From positions 1 to 64,000 of the forward strand of contig JAEUJW010000039.1 in NCBI GenBank assembly GCA_016793465.1: a stretch of 64,000 nucleotides of DNA, in the 5' to 3' direction. Positions 53,242-61,415 of the stretch are shown one piece after another. How positions within the stretch are numbered: the first letter of the stretch is position 1; each line of letters starts with the position of its first letter. Position numbers and translations under genes: made by a program. Origin of the DNA: Myxococcales bacterium. Its GTDB lineage: Bacteria > Myxococcota > Polyangia > Nannocystales > Nannocystaceae. Under the pieces are notes generated by a model. That model was not told the DNA's origin. It worked only from the letters and a program-made list of their open reading frames with translations, and did not search any database.

Positions 53242-54321
53242 TCAGCGGCGGCCGATCAGGCGCATGAACCACGCCTCGGTGATGTGATCGATGCGCCGGC
53301 CGCTCTCGCGTTTGGCGGCGGCGGCGAGCAGCTTGCGGCCGCCGGCGTCGCCCGCGGTCCACAGGCGCGAGGTGCCGACGACGAGCAGGTCGGTGCTGGC
53401 GTTGACCGAGTTGGAGACGCTGGCCCCGGCCTCGCGCGCGAGGGTCACGGCGGTCGCCCGCGACACGCTGAGGCGGCCGGTGAACACGACGTTGCGGCCG
53501 GCGAGCGTGCGCGGGCGCGAGGGCCCGGCGGGCGCGCCGTCGCGGGCCCCGGAGCGCAGGGCCTCGGCCATGGCGCGCGCGCAGTCGAAGCGGTTGGCCC
53601 GCTCGCCGATGGCGCGGGCGAGGACCAGGCGGGTGGCGGCGGAGCAGCGCAGGCTGCGGATGTCGGCGGCCCGCACCGGCTCGACCTCGCCGGTGAGCAG
53701 CACGGCGAGCACCTGCGCGACCTGCCAGAGGTCCTCGCGCACGTCCCAGCGGGTGCGCTGCTCCTCGCGGATGGCGCGGTCGACGAACCACGGCGGGAAG
53801 GCGTCGGCGGCCACGCCGGTGCGCGGGCCGTGGGTGGTGAGGCCGAAGTCGCCGAGCTTCAGCACGATCGGCGAGCCGCAGGCGAACACGTTGTAGGGGG
53901 TGATGTCGCGGTGCAGCGCGCCGCAGCCGTGCAGCTTGTCGACCGCGCCGAGCAGCCGGGCGACCTCGGCGACGGCGCGGGCCTCGGGCCAGGCGCCGTC
54001 GCGCCGCACGACGTCGGCGACGGTGCCGCAGTCGGCGAGCTCCATGACGACGACGTACATCGGCTGGCCGCCGTCGAGGATCGGGAAGGTCTCGTGGATC
54101 TTGACCACGCGCGGGTGATCGCCGAGCAGGTGGGCCATATAGGCCTCGCGGTGCCAGCTCTCCTGGTCGCGCGTCAGCTTGATGCACAGCGGCCCGTCGA
54201 GCCCCGCGCTCGTGCAGCGCCACACCGACCCGAAGCCCCCCTTGCCGAGCAGCTCGCCGAGCTTGTAGCGGACGCCGGTCTCGGGGCTCTTGATCACACG
54301 GGCAGCAGTGCGGGTGGCCAT
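53242..54321 (-). CDS. Ser/Thr protein kinase fused to a BRCT domain
   Basis: This 359-residue soluble protein has a kinase domain (about 20-255) with LGKGGFG (25-31), lysine in CIKLT (48), HRDITPYN (137-144) and DFG (158-160), so the catalytic residues are intact. Residues about 271-355 form a BRCT domain: LAGRNVVFTGRLSVSRATA, AREAGASVSNSVNASTDLLVVG and a closing ITEAWFMRLI, close to the BRCT of NAD-dependent DNA ligase. There is no membrane span, unlike the other two kinases here. BRCT domains bind phosphopeptides or DNA ends, so a DNA-damage link is possible but unproved. It stands alone with no partner on its strand. Confidence 0.85.
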   Translation of the reverse strand: MATRTAARVIKSPETGVRYKLGELLGKGGFGSVWRCTSAGLDGPLCIKLTRDQESWHREAYMAHLLGDHPRVVKIHETFPILDGGQPMYVVVMELADCGTVADVVRRDGAWPEARAVAEVARLLGAVDKLHGCGALHRDITPYNVFACGSPIVLKLGDFGLTTHGPRTGVAADAFPPWFVDRAIREEQRTRWDVREDLWQVAQVLAVLLTGEVEPVRAADIRSLRCSAATRLVLARAIGERANRFDCARAMAEALRSGARDGAPAGPSRPRTLAGRNVVFTGRLSVSRATAVTLAREAGASVSNSVNASTDLLVVGTSRLWTAGDAGGRKLLAAAAKRESGRRIDHITEAWFMRLIGRR

Positions 54322-54672
54322 GGCGCTTGCGCAGGCAAGGCTAGCGCGAAGGGGGCACGCGCCTCAGCGGTCGAATTCGCGGCTACAGGCGGTCTGACAC
54401 GGCGTCAGCGCCACGCTCGCGGGTGCGCCGAGGGTCGCGGCCGCGAGCGCGAGGGCGAGGCGCGGCGACGCCGGGGACTGCGGGGCGCGCACGGGGTCCG
54501 GGCGAGGAGGCCCGGCGCGGAGGTCCGCCCGGGCGCTCGACCTCGGGCTCGCCTGTGCGGCCCGGAGCGCGACGCGGCGGCCGCCTCGGGCCGCTGCCGG
54601 GCCGCGGATCTGCCGGCGGGTGCGCGCGGTCGCCGGCCTGCGTGCGTCGCTGCCCGCGGCGGCGGGGTGTGC
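54322..54672. other. Gene-free stretch
   Basis: About 350 very GC-rich bases separate the kinase-BRCT start from the next lipoprotein's stop. The only open frames are Arg/Gly/Pro-rich and lack ribosome-binding sites. A CTTGC-GCAG-GCAAG dyad at about 54327-54340 lies just upstream of the kinase ATG and could be an operator. Nothing else is seen. Confidence 0.5.
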
Positions 54673-55989
54673 TCAGCGGTTCGGGTTGCGCACGCAGTCG
54701 TAGCCCATCTCGGGTTCGCCGACGTCGATGATCTCGAAGTCGGTCGGCGCGATGCCGTCGAGCACGCGCGGGCCGTGCTCGCCCCACAGGTCGTCCCACG
54801 TCTGACCGCAGCCGTCGGAGCTCTCGGCGGTGAGGGCGATGTTGCCGCCGTCGGCGAGCAACATGCCGTGGTGTTGCAGGCCCCAGACCACGGCGACGAC
54901 GACCGGGTTGGTGGGGTCGAGGCCGGCGGCGGCGGGGTCGAAGTCGGGGCGCAGGCGCCAGCGCGAGCCGTAGATCGGCGCGGCCGGGTCGATCGCCTGC
55001 GGGCCGCCGGCGTGGCTCGCGGGCCACACGTACATCGGGCCCTCGACGGCGTCGTTCGGGGCGCGCTGCATGCGGTCGTTCGGCAGGATGAAGCGGATCG
55101 CGTGCTGGACCTTGCCCGCCATCACGTCGCCGACGGTGAACAGCAGCGGCGCGATCGGGAAGCCGGCCGCGTCGGGGCCGGTGCAGTCGCGGCCGATGCC
55201 CCACTGGTACTGCTCGACCGGCGGCAGCGCGCTGCCCGGCGCCGGCGGCGGGCCCCAGGCGTCGAGCGTCATGTCCCAGGCGACGTCGCACTCGGTGTAG
55301 TACTGGCCGCCGGTGTAGGTCGCGCGGTACGACTCGTACAACACCCCGCCGTCGAAGTCGGCGACGAGCAGGTGGCAGTCGCCCTGGTAGTCGCCGTCGA
55401 CGCGGCCGGGGCACACGAGGTCGGGCAGGCCCTCGATGCGCGCGCCCTCGGGGATCGGGAACATCACCCCGGGGTCGCAGTCGGCGCTGTAGGGCACCGG
55501 GTCGGCCGGCGTGCGCGTGACCTTCGGGGCGCTCGCGTCGGCGTCGTTGATGATGAAGCTGGTGTCGATCTGGAAGCGGTTGTCGTTGCCCCACCCGCCC
55601 TGGGCCGCCAGCCACGCCGTCGTCGCGGCCGAGTCGGGGCGGACCGGGGCGTCCGAGATGTCGGCGTAGATCCAGGTGTCGGCCGCGAAGTAGCGGCCCG
55701 CGAGCGCGCCGCAGTGGCCGACCGGCAGGGCGTCCGCGGGCGGCTCGCCGGTGGTGGTGAGGTCGGTGGTCGCGTCGCTCGTCGGGCCGGCGCTCGTCGG
55801 CGCGGCGGTGGTCGCGTCGCCCGTCGCGTCGCCGGTCGGCTGCGAGGTCGCGTCGGGCGCGCTCGTCGGCTGCGTCGTCGGCGAGGGGCCCGTGAGGTCG
55901 TCGGTCGCGGTCTCGGGCCCGGTCGAGCCGTCGGAGTTGGCGCCGCCGCAGGCGACGAGCACGAGCACGAGCGAGGCGTGGATCCGCAT
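54673..55989 (-). CDS. Lipoprotein of unknown family, 438 residues
   Basis: It has a short signal with the lipobox LVAC (Cys14), a Thr/Ser/Asp-rich linker (about 17-85), then a 350-residue domain. That domain contains many aromatic and acidic residues and blocks such as RYFAADTWIYADISDAPVRPDS, VMAGKVQHAIRFILPNDRM, YGSRWRLRPDFD and VVAVVWGLQHHGMLLADGG. The motif QHAIRFI...YGSRWRLR recalls secreted proteins of unclear function in soil bacteria, but I do not recognise the family. The location outside the cytoplasm is clear. No operon partners are visible. Confidence 0.65.
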   Translation of the reverse strand: MRIHASLVLVLVACGGANSDGSTGPETATDDLTGPSPTTQPTSAPDATSQPTGDATGDATTAAPTSAGPTSDATTDLTTTGEPPADALPVGHCGALAGRYFAADTWIYADISDAPVRPDSAATTAWLAAQGGWGNDNRFQIDTSFIINDADASAPKVTRTPADPVPYSADCDPGVMFPIPEGARIEGLPDLVCPGRVDGDYQGDCHLLVADFDGGVLYESYRATYTGGQYYTECDVAWDMTLDAWGPPPAPGSALPPVEQYQWGIGRDCTGPDAAGFPIAPLLFTVGDVMAGKVQHAIRFILPNDRMQRAPNDAVEGPMYVWPASHAGGPQAIDPAAPIYGSRWRLRPDFDPAAAGLDPTNPVVVAVVWGLQHHGMLLADGGNIALTAESSDGCGQTWDDLWGEHGPRVLDGIAPTDFEIIDVGEPEMGYDCVRNPNR

Positions 55990-56127
55990 CGTCGCATCGT
56001 ACCGACGAGGCCGGCGCCACGCGACGGTCTTCGGCGCGCGTCCGCGTGGGTCGTCCGGGGCCCGGACGCGGCCCCGACGAGCGTCGAGACGTCGCCCGGG
56101 CCCCTCGACGGCGGACCTCCGTCGCGG

Positions 56128-56463
56128 TCAGCGCGGCGCGCGGGGCAGGGCAGGGGCCTCGCCGAAGCGGTCCACGAAGTCGGCGAGCAGGGCCGCCGCG
56201 GCCGCGCGGGGCTCACCCGCCCCGTCTCGGTCGAACCGGCACAGCCAGGCCGCGTGGGGGTGTTCGGCGGCGAGCCGCGAGCACGCCGCGCGGAGGTCGT
56301 CGGCCGCGGCGTAGAGGATCATCGCCGACTTGCCGCGCGGGTAGACGACGAGGCCGGCCTCGAGGCGGACCTGCAGCACGCCGGCCGCCTGCGGCGCGGC
56401 GGCGGCGGCCTCGTGCAGGCGGTGCCAGGGTCCGAAGCGCACGCGTGCGAGAGCATACAGCAT
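56128..56463 (-). CDS. Small hypothetical protein, 111 residues
   Basis: This compact alpha/beta protein reads FGPWHRLHEAAAAAPQAAGVLQVRLEAGLVVYPRGKSAMILYAAADDLRAACSRLAAEH. The flow W..L.EA...AP...GVLQVR and YPRGKSAM.LY looks conserved rather than random, and codon use is like that of the neighbours. I do not recognise the function. The ATG at 56463 is chosen; a GTG seven codons in is possible. It lies just upstream of a repeat-rich stretch. Confidence 0.55.
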   Translation of the reverse strand: MLYALARVRFGPWHRLHEAAAAAPQAAGVLQVRLEAGLVVYPRGKSAMILYAAADDLRAACSRLAAEHPHAAWLCRFDRDGAGEPRAAAAALLADFVDRFGEAPALPRAPR

Positions 56464-56795
56464 CGCCCGCCCGGCGCGTCGACGGGGCGCCGCGCTCGAG
56501 CGGCCAGCGGAGCCGCGGACCCGTGCACGAGCGGGGCGCCGACGCGGCGACTCGCGGGGCCGCGGGGCCGCGGGGCCGTGGCGACGCGGCCGGCGAGACC
56601 TCGCGTCGCGCCGGCGTGGGCGACTCGCGGGGCCGCGGGGCGTGGCGCGTGGCGACGCGGCCGGCGAGACCTCGCGTCGCGCCGGCGCGGGCGACGAGCG
56701 GGGCCGCCGGCGCGTGGCGACCGTGGCGCGCGGCGACGCGGCCGGCGAGACCTCGCGTCGCGCCGGCGAGGCGCGGAATCGGATACCATGCCGCG
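56464..56795. other. Gene-free, repeat-rich stretch
   Basis: This interval between divergent genes is made of GC-rich repeats: three copies of GCGGGGCCG at about 56551-56579, then three copies of a 36-bp element (listed separately). Long open frames here result from base composition. The promoter of the cytochrome gene should lie in the last 30 bases, which read CGGAATCGGATACCATG. Confidence 0.6.
56581..56768. repeat. Three copies of a 36-bp element with nested dyads
   Basis: Identical 36-bp cores start at 56581, 56652 and 56733 (spacings 71 and 81). Within each core GCGACGCG pairs with CGCGTCGC, and CCGGCG pairs with CGCCGG. The two dyads overlap by one base, so they could form alternative hairpins. 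The sequences between copies differ in length. Confidence 0.75.
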
Positions 56796-58334
56796 ATGCG
56801 CCGCCTCGCCGTCCTCGCCCTCACGCTGCCCCTGGCCTGCTCGAGCGACCCCCCGGCCGCGGACGACGGCGGATCGTCGGACACTGGCGCCGCCGACACC
56901 GCCGACACCGCCGTCACGCCGACCGGCGAGGGCGGCAGCGAGGGCGGCAGCGAGGGCGACACCGGCGAGGCCGCGTGCGCGCACGGCCCGTGGGATCGCG
57001 GCCAGCCGATCGCCATGCCGGAGCTGCCGGCCGGCGATCCGGCGGCCGGTTACGAGGCCCTGCTGACCCGGGACTACGTCAGCTGCGGCATCCCGTGGGA
57101 GCTGTTCGGGGTGGCCGAGGGCGTGCTCGGCGTCGAGGAGCCGCTGCCCGGGCGCACCGGCAAGAACGCCGAGGTCGGCCACGCCTGGAACGTCGTCAGC
57201 AAGTCGGACGGCAGCGAGCTGGTGGTGTCGAACTGTCTGCAGTGCCACGCGGGTTACTTCAACGGCGAGCTGATCGTCGGCCTCGGCAAGGCCACCGCCG
57301 ACTTCACCACCCCGCTCAGCGACTTCGCCGATCCGCTGCCGGACCTGCCCGAGATCAGCGAGGCCAACGCGGCCTTCAACAAGTTCAAGGCGCGGGCGGC
57401 GGCGCTCGGGCCGTACTCGACGATGATGACGATCGGCGCCAACCCGGCGGTCATGTTCGCGGTCGTGCTGCTGTCGCACCGCGACCCGGTCACGCTCGCG
57501 TGGAGCGACGAGCCGCTGTACGACCTCTCGTCCGACTTCGTGCTCCCGGCCGACCCGCCGCCGTGGTGGCGCGTGGCCAAGAAGGCCAGCAACTTCGCCA
57601 ACGGCATGTCGCGCGGCGACCACCGCGGGACCATGGTGCTGGCCTCGTCGCTGTGCACCGACAGCGTCGAGGAGGCCGCGCCGGTGCTCGACTACTTCGC
57701 CGACGTGCAGGCCTACCTGGCCTCGATCGAGCCGCCGCGCTACCCGTTCGCCGTCGACGCGGCGCTCGCGGCCGAGGGCGCCGACATCTTCGCCTGCGAG
57801 TGCGCCGGCTGCCACGGCACCTACGACGCCGACGACGCGGCGGCCGAGACCTTCCCCAACCTGCTGATCCCCCTCGACGTCATCGGCACCGACCCGTCGT
57901 TCGCCACCTACGCGGCCGCGGGCGGGTTCTATCACCACCTGCGCGAATGGTTCAACGCGTCGTTCTACGGCATGTTCAGCACGGTCGTGACCGACGATCC
58001 GACGCCGGGTTACACCGCGCCGCCGCTCGACGGCGTGTGGGCCACCGCGCCGTACTTCCACAACGGATCGGTGCCGAGCATCGAGCTGGTGCTCGACAGC
58101 GCGGCCCGGCCCGACGCCTGGCGGCGCGTCGACCTCGACAGCACGCACTTCGACGAGCAGGCGCTCGGCTGGCCGTGGACGGCGACGACCCCCCAGGCCG
58201 ACGCGCCCGCGGGCGAGCGCAAGCACATCTACGACACCGGCCTGTTCGGCTACGGCAACGGCGGGCACGTGTTCGGCGACCACCTGAGCGCCGACCAGCG
58301 GCGGGCGGTGCTCGAGTACCTGAAGACGCTGTGA
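56796..58334 (+). CDS. Dihaem c-type cytochrome lipoprotein
   Basis: This 512-residue exported protein has the lipobox PLAC (Cys15) and a linker rich in Asp, Thr, Gly and Ser (about 17-58). Two haem-binding motifs are present: CLQCH (147-151) and CAGCH (336-340). The C-terminal part (YTAPPLDGVWATAPYFHNGSVPSIELVLDS) matches dihaem cytochromes related to cytochrome c peroxidases and rubber oxygenase RoxA. It is probably an electron-transfer protein or oxidoreductase at the cell surface; the substrate is unknown. It is a single gene behind the nested-dyad repeats. Confidence 0.85.
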   Translation: MRRLAVLALTLPLACSSDPPAADDGGSSDTGAADTADTAVTPTGEGGSEGGSEGDTGEAACAHGPWDRGQPIAMPELPAGDPAAGYEALLTRDYVSCGIPWELFGVAEGVLGVEEPLPGRTGKNAEVGHAWNVVSKSDGSELVVSNCLQCHAGYFNGELIVGLGKATADFTTPLSDFADPLPDLPEISEANAAFNKFKARAAALGPYSTMMTIGANPAVMFAVVLLSHRDPVTLAWSDEPLYDLSSDFVLPADPPPWWRVAKKASNFANGMSRGDHRGTMVLASSLCTDSVEEAAPVLDYFADVQAYLASIEPPRYPFAVDAALAAEGADIFACECAGCHGTYDADDAAAETFPNLLIPLDVIGTDPSFATYAAAGGFYHHLREWFNASFYGMFSTVVTDDPTPGYTAPPLDGVWATAPYFHNGSVPSIELVLDSAARPDAWRRVDLDSTHFDEQALGWPWTATTPQADAPAGERKHIYDTGLFGYGNGGHVFGDHLSADQRRAVLEYLKTL

Positions 58335-58516
58335 TCGATCGCGGCGCGTGATCGCCGGCACGCCCGCGGCGCGCGCGCCGGCGCGTTCGCGCGACCCGAA
58401 AAATTTCTCGCGGGACCCGGTCACATCGCGGTCGTCGCCTCTCTACCGTCCGGGGTCGCGGCCGCGGCTCGCGTCGCCACGACGGCCGCGGCGTCGCGCC
58501 CCCGAGGGACCACGAC

Positions 58517-59794
58517 ATGACACAGAACCACCACCGTTTCAGCCGTCGCAACATGTTCTCCGTCGCCGCGGGCGGCGCCTCTGCGCTGGCGCTGGGCCAC
58601 CTGTTCACGGGCGCGGCCGGGGCCGCGCCGGCCAAGATCTCGGCCGCCAGGGGCAAGCAGCTGGCGCAGCTGAAGGCGCTCGAGTCGGGCCTGCGGCCGG
58701 GCGCGTCGGCGGTGCCGGGCGACCTGGCGCTCGACCCCGGGACGCAGGCGCTGGCCGAGAAGCTGCTGGCGCGGGCCAAGCAGTCGGTGCTGGTCGCGGT
58801 GACCAGGCCGAACGAGGCCCCGAAGGGCGACAAGGTGGCCGCGGCCGCCGGCAAGATCGTCGGCTCGCTGCGTTCGAAGCGGGTCACGCGGATCAAGTCG
58901 TCGCTGCAGCGCGCCGAGGTGGTGGCGGCCATCGGCCCGGCCGCGGGCGTGGAGATCAAGAAAGCGCCCGACTGGTACATGACCGAGCTGAAGGGCACGA
59001 TCGACCGGTCGAAGCTGAAGGTGAAGGTCGAGAAGAAGCCGAAGTGGAGCGGGCCGCTGGTCAAGCGCATCGAGTTCCAGCTCAACAGCGTCAAGTGCGT
59101 CGAGGAGACCAGCGGCGAGTCGGGCTCCGACGAGATCCTGCTCGGCGGCAACCTCATCACCCCGGGCGGGGTCGTCAAGAAGATCGAGCGGTTCAAGGTC
59201 AGCGACGACTTCGACGAGGGCGAGGCGGTCTACTACGACTTCGAGCTGTGCAACGCGTTCCCGCCGGGCCAGGTGCCGTACTTCATCAAGTGCAGCAACG
59301 GCAGCCGCAGCGACGTGTACCGCGGGCGCAAGCTCGAGGCGACGCTGCTCGGCGACAACATCCCGTGGCCGGCGACGCTCGGCCTGGTGCTGGTGATGGG
59401 CGAGGAGGACCCGGGCGGCGGCTTCGGCGTGATGCTGCAGGACATCTACGCCGCGCTCGAGGACGAGATCAAGAAGAAGCTGGACGAGCTCGGGGCCGAG
59501 GCTGGCGAGGCCATGGGCGGGGACATCGGCGCGGCCGTCGGCGCGGCCCTGGCCTACGTGGCCGGGGCGTTCCTCGACTGGCTGGTCAGCCTGTTCAACA
59601 ACGAGGACGACCTCGTGGCCTCGAAGGACTGGACCATCCAGCTGGCCACGCCCGAGCTCGACAACATCCGGACGCTGTCGAGCGACAACCTGGCGGCGCC
59701 CGCGGGCGTGTGGGCCTCGCCGATGAAGAAGCTGCACTTCAACGGCGACGGCGGCCGCTACGACGTGCGACTGCACTGGCGCGTCAACACCTGA
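58517..59794 (+). CDS. Tat-exported protein of unknown function
   Basis: This 425-residue protein has a twin-arginine signal (FSRRNMFSVAAGG, residues 8-20), so it should be exported folded. The mature part has a Lys-rich segment (about 110-180), a region with four cysteines (VKCVEETSG, ELCNAF, IKCSNG), and Ala/Gly-rich helices near 325-355. The end is beta-rich (GGRYDVRLHWRVNT). I do not recognise the family. It converges on the FG-GAP lipoprotein with a strong hairpin between. The preceding 180 bases hold an A/T patch (GAAAAATTTCTCG) suited to a promoter. Confidence 0.7.
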   Translation: MTQNHHRFSRRNMFSVAAGGASALALGHLFTGAAGAAPAKISAARGKQLAQLKALESGLRPGASAVPGDLALDPGTQALAEKLLARAKQSVLVAVTRPNEAPKGDKVAAAAGKIVGSLRSKRVTRIKSSLQRAEVVAAIGPAAGVEIKKAPDWYMTELKGTIDRSKLKVKVEKKPKWSGPLVKRIEFQLNSVKCVEETSGESGSDEILLGGNLITPGGVVKKIERFKVSDDFDEGEAVYYDFELCNAFPPGQVPYFIKCSNGSRSDVYRGRKLEATLLGDNIPWPATLGLVLVMGEEDPGGGFGVMLQDIYAALEDEIKKKLDELGAEAGEAMGGDIGAAVGAALAYVAGAFLDWLVSLFNNEDDLVASKDWTIQLATPELDNIRTLSSDNLAAPAGVWASPMKKLHFNGDGGRYDVRLHWRVNT

Positions 59795-59803
59795 GGGCCG
59801 ACG

Positions 59804-59830
59804 CGGCGGCGGCCGTCGAGACCGCCGCCG
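59804..59830. terminator. Bidirectional hairpin between convergent genes
   Basis: CGGCGGCGG and CCGCCGCCG form a perfect 9-bp stem with a 9-base loop in the 44-base gap between convergent stops. It lacks a U-run but is very stable. Confidence 0.55.
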
Positions 59831-59838
59831 CCGGGCGC

Positions 59839-61212
59839 TCACGGGGTGTTGGTGGCGTAGTGCAGGGCGCTGGAGGCGAGGTCGAGCGCGAGCACGTCGT
59901 TGGCGCCGTTGCCGTCGAGGTCGGCGATGAACACGCGGTCGGCGGGGAGGGGGAACTCGAACACCACGGCCTCCGCGAACCCGCCGTCGCCGTCGCCGCG
60001 GCGCATGGTGAAGCGCGGGCTGCCCGGGCCGGCGGCGACGACGTCGATCTGGCCGTCGCCGTCGATGTCGCCGATCGCCATGGTCGTCGCGCCGCACAGC
60101 ACGTCGTACGCGCTGAAGGCGAAGCTCGGGTCGGCGCCCGCGGCCTGCCGGCGGAACACCCCGAGCTTGGCGCGCTCGTCGGCGGGGTCGTCGTAGAGGG
60201 CGACGAAGTCGCCGAGGTCGTCGTTGTCGACGCGCACGACCTCGAGCGCGCGGTAGGTCGCGCCGCTCGGCCCGGGGACCACGCTCACGACGCCGTCGAT
60301 GACGACGGCGACGTCGCCGTCGGCGCGGGCGGCCACGAGGTCGTTCTCGGCGGCGTCCGCGTCGAGCGCGCCGAGGGCGAATTGCTGGAGGTCGCCGACC
60401 AGGGCGATCGGCTCGGGCGTGACGGTGTAGTTGCCGGTGCCGTCGCCCGCGAGCACGATCACCGACGGGTCGGCGTCGACGACGATGACGAGGTCGAGGT
60501 GGTCGTCCCCGTTCCAGTCGGCGACCGCGGGGCCGAAGCGCACGTCCGCGAACGCCTGGTTGGTCACGCCCTTCAGGTTGCCGTCGCCGGCCAGGGTGAA
60601 GCTGTAGACGACGTGCTCGCCGGGCACGGTCGAGGTGTTCAGGGCGACGACGTCCTGCACGCCGTCCTCGTCGACGTCGCCGGCGCCGGTCAGGATCATC
60701 GCGCCCTCGGGCAGCTGCATCGGCCAGTCGACGTGGGCGGTGTCGAGGAACGGCTCGGGGCCGTCGAGCATGACGCTGGCGGTGCGGTCGCCCTGGGTGA
60801 CCGCGATGTCGACGCCGCCGGCGTCGACGAACACGGGCAGGGCGGACGTGAGGTCGGTGAAGGCGCCGACGACCGCGCCCTCGACGAAGCAGAACTCGCG
60901 CGGGTTCTGGGCGCCGTCGCCGCAGCCGTCGAGCGGGTCGAAGGCGTCCTCGACGAAGAACTCGCAGGCGTCGCCCCCGGTGCTGTCGCCGGCGCTGGTC
61001 GTGTCGTCGGCGACGTCCGTGCTCGAGGTGCCCTCGGGCGGGTCGCCGGTGGTCGGATAGGTGGAGGACACGGAGACGTCGGAGGTCGAGGTCTCGGAGT
61101 CCTCGCCCTCGAGCTCGCAGTCGCCGATGCACACCTTGCCGAGGCCGCACGCGGGCAGCGCGAGCGCGGGGACGAGGAGAGAGAGGATGAGCGGGGCGCG
61201 TAAGCAGGTCAT
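59839..61212 (-). CDS. FG-GAP/VCBS-repeat lipoprotein
   Basis: This 457-residue protein has the lipobox LPAC (Cys22), a Ser/Thr/Asp-rich linker (about 35-82), then at least six FG-GAP-like repeats with Ca2+-binding acidic loops: DVDEDGVQD, DWNGDDHLD, DADAAENDL, DNDDLGD, DIDGDGQID and DLDGNGAND. These form a beta-propeller like the integrin alpha head. The role is probably adhesion or binding at the surface. Direct repeats of CGACGAATT lie about 35-60 bases upstream of its start. Confidence 0.85.
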   Translation of the reverse strand: MTCLRAPLILSLLVPALALPACGLGKVCIGDCELEGEDSETSTSDVSVSSTYPTTGDPPEGTSSTDVADDTTSAGDSTGGDACEFFVEDAFDPLDGCGDGAQNPREFCFVEGAVVGAFTDLTSALPVFVDAGGVDIAVTQGDRTASVMLDGPEPFLDTAHVDWPMQLPEGAMILTGAGDVDEDGVQDVVALNTSTVPGEHVVYSFTLAGDGNLKGVTNQAFADVRFGPAVADWNGDDHLDLVIVVDADPSVIVLAGDGTGNYTVTPEPIALVGDLQQFALGALDADAAENDLVAARADGDVAVVIDGVVSVVPGPSGATYRALEVVRVDNDDLGDFVALYDDPADERAKLGVFRRQAAGADPSFAFSAYDVLCGATTMAIGDIDGDGQIDVVAAGPGSPRFTMRRGDGDGGFAEAVVFEFPLPADRVFIADLDGNGANDVLALDLASSALHYATNTP

Positions 61213-61245
61213 GCGGGTGGGTGCTCGCGACCCGACGGATCCGTG

Positions 61246-61272
61246 CGACGAATTTCTCGAGGTCGACGAATT
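61246..61272 (-). promoter_or_regulatory. Direct repeat upstream of the FG-GAP gene
   Basis: CGACGAATT occurs at 61246 and 61264, 18 bases apart, in the upstream region of the minus-strand lipoprotein gene. The A/T-rich ends stand out here. It could be a binding site for a tandem-binding regulator or an ECF-type promoter. Confidence 0.3.
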
Positions 61273-61415
61273 GTTCGTGGGGCGACGCGCGGCGGCGCGC
61301 GGCGGTGTGCCCGTTCGAACCGCTGCTCGACGAGCTGGCGAGCGGATGCCTGTTCGGGGGGCGCGGCGCGGTCGTCTGGTGCTGCGCGCAGGGATCTAGC
61401 GTTCGGGGGTCGAGG

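Noticed and set aside
54423..54731. A 102-codon plus-strand frame in the gene-free stretch
   Set aside because: It is Arg/Gly/Pro-rich, has no ribosome-binding site and overlaps a real gene end antisense.
53284..57066. A 1260-codon plus-strand frame
   Set aside because: It is antisense to the kinase-BRCT and lipoprotein genes and runs through the repeat stretch; composition is that of a GC shadow.
58362..58380. CGGCACGCCCGCGGC as a -24/-12 promoter before the Tat protein gene
   Set aside because: GG and GC spacing fits, but the -12 element lacks TT, and the site lies more than 130 bases from the start.
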